From Ilyonectria destructans (Eukaryota > Ascomycota > Sordariomycetes > Hypocreales > Nectriaceae), in assembly GCA_020740775.1 (NCBI GenBank), contig JAHEWK010000040.1:186001-250000 (forward strand): a stretch of 64,000 nucleotides of DNA. Direction: 5' to 3'. The position numbers and the translations under genes were made by a program. Positions 63,258-64,000 of this stretch are shown here, one piece after another. The notes under the pieces were generated by a model. It did not search any database. It saw nothing but the letters and a program-made list of their open reading frames with translations, and had not been told where the DNA came from. How positions within the stretch are numbered: the first letter of the stretch is position 1; each line of letters starts with the position of its first letter.

Positions 63258-64000
63258 ATGATGGCACATCTTCAAACCTCCAAGCTCCCCTATCGCAGCA
63301 TTAATGTCAAGGTCGCCAACGACTCATATACCTTTACTTCGCCTTCGTCCTCCGATGCGCCCGCCCTCATTATCGACCGTCCTACTGGCGATGTGCGCCT
63401 GAGTGAAGGCAGTGTCGCCTCCGCCAAGCGAACAACTCGTGTCTCCAGCATTGTCGGTATTCTGGGAATCATCCAGCTCCGACTTGGTTCGTCTCCGCCG
63501 CGACGGCCACGGGGTTAACCCTCGCTGGTACTGGCTGGTGCAATACGCTGACCATATCAAGACAAATATGTCATCTTCATCACAAAGGCTCAGCCCATGG
63601 GCTGTCTCAAGGGCCACATGGTCTACAAGGTTGCTGCCACCGAGATCCTTCCCATGCGCCAGCGCTTGGTCCACGACCCAGATGAGGATGTCTTTATCGA
63701 GCTCCTCAAGACCTTCCTTGCCTCGGAGTCCATGTACTTCTCTTACTCTATCGACCTCACCAACTCCTTCCAGCGCCAGTCTCAGGCCGACACTTCGAAG
63801 CCGTTATGGATGCGGGCTGATGGCCGCTTCTTCTTCAACAAGTACCTGCAGAGTGACCTGATCGCTTTCCGCACCCGAGGCGCCCAGTCCCAGCCCGGCG
63901 CACAGCCCGGTATCGACCCTTACATCTTGCCGTGCATCTTTGGTATGCTTGAGATTAAGCCTACAACTTTCAAGAACAAACCCTTGACCCTCGTCCTCAT
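63258..64000 (+). CDS. Sac1-type phosphoinositide phosphatase (3' partial)
   Basis: Two exons (63258-63486 and 63562 onward) run off the end of the window. The intron rejoins QLRL-DKYVIFITKAQPMG. The visible part is the N-terminal SAC regulatory region: SKLPYRSINVKVANDSYTF, RVSSIVGILG, GCLKGHMVYKVAATEILPM, SYSIDLTNSFQRQ, WMRADGRFFFNKYL and YILPCIFGMLEI, which agree with fungal Sac1/Rsd1. The catalytic CX5R motif and membrane anchor would lie beyond 64000. Sac1 dephosphorylates PI4P at the ER and Golgi and is a conserved housekeeping gene. No lesions are visible. Confidence 0.88.

Noticed and set aside
1..64000. CRISPR array, prokaryotic operon signals, tRNA or rRNA genes
   Set aside because: The DNA is fungal; no spaced short-repeat array or convincing cloverleaf was seen by eye. 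A tRNAscan run would be decisive for tRNAs.

Overview
This window is nuclear DNA from a filamentous ascomycete (Pezizomycotina; probably Sordariomycetes, which is an inference). The signs are short 45-100 nt spliceosomal introns, Zn2Cys6 and bZIP/DUF3425 regulators, a HET-type remnant, an Ayg1-like hydrolase, a chromodomain Ty3/gypsy element, pogo/Fot and hAT transposons, and C-to-T damage that looks like repeat-induced point mutation (RIP). I saw no tRNA or rRNA gene. Exon structures were worked out by hand from splice signals and frame.

Bases 1-24,000 look like a catabolic gene cluster. In order they encode a beta-lactamase-fold serine hydrolase (5' end outside the window), a zinc alcohol dehydrogenase, a small NTF2-like protein, a CitE-type beta-hydroxyacyl-CoA lyase, a mitochondrial-type hydratase of the HTD2/mesaconyl-C4-CoA hydratase family, a mitochondrial dicarboxylate carrier, a GFA-domain protein, a succinate-semialdehyde-type aldehyde dehydrogenase, a fumarate-reductase/tricarballylate-dehydrogenase-like flavoprotein, a damaged GPR1/FUN34/YaaH carboxylate transporter, both subunits of a succinate-CoA ligase paralogue, and a Zn2Cys6 activator. 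Together these suggest a route in which a lactone, ester or amide is opened, oxidised through alcohol and aldehyde to a dicarboxylate, activated with CoA, hydrated and cleaved. That is the logic of itaconate/mesaconate (citramalyl-CoA) or malyl-CoA catabolism. A 9-bp motif, TCGGYTATA, and close variants recur 110-370 bp upstream of nearly every gene and form inverted or direct repeats with 10-bp spacers; it is a candidate operator for the cluster regulator.

Bases 24,000-45,000 are a transposon graveyard: a HET-like remnant, a pogo fragment cut by an internally deleted hAT element, two TA-flanked MITEs (one holding a solo LTR with a perfect 5-bp target duplication), a frameshifted Ayg1-like gene, a dispersed ORF-family fragment, a 5.4-kb gypsy element with intact gag and pol, a bZIP/DUF3425 remnant cut by a solo LTR, and a 2.8-kb pogo element with 92-bp inverted repeats and a damaged transposase. 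One MITE shares its ends with that pogo element.

Bases 46,000-64,000 mix host genes and repeats: a TBC (Rab-GAP fold) protein that has lost both catalytic finger residues, an unidentified multi-exon gene, a RIP-like duplication and a minisatellite in front of a second unidentified gene, a CorA-like membrane protein, a broken SDR, a near-complete hAT transposase gene lying between two directly repeated LTR-like sequences, a second copy of the dispersed ORF family, and the 5' part of a Sac1-type phosphoinositide phosphatase gene that runs off the window.
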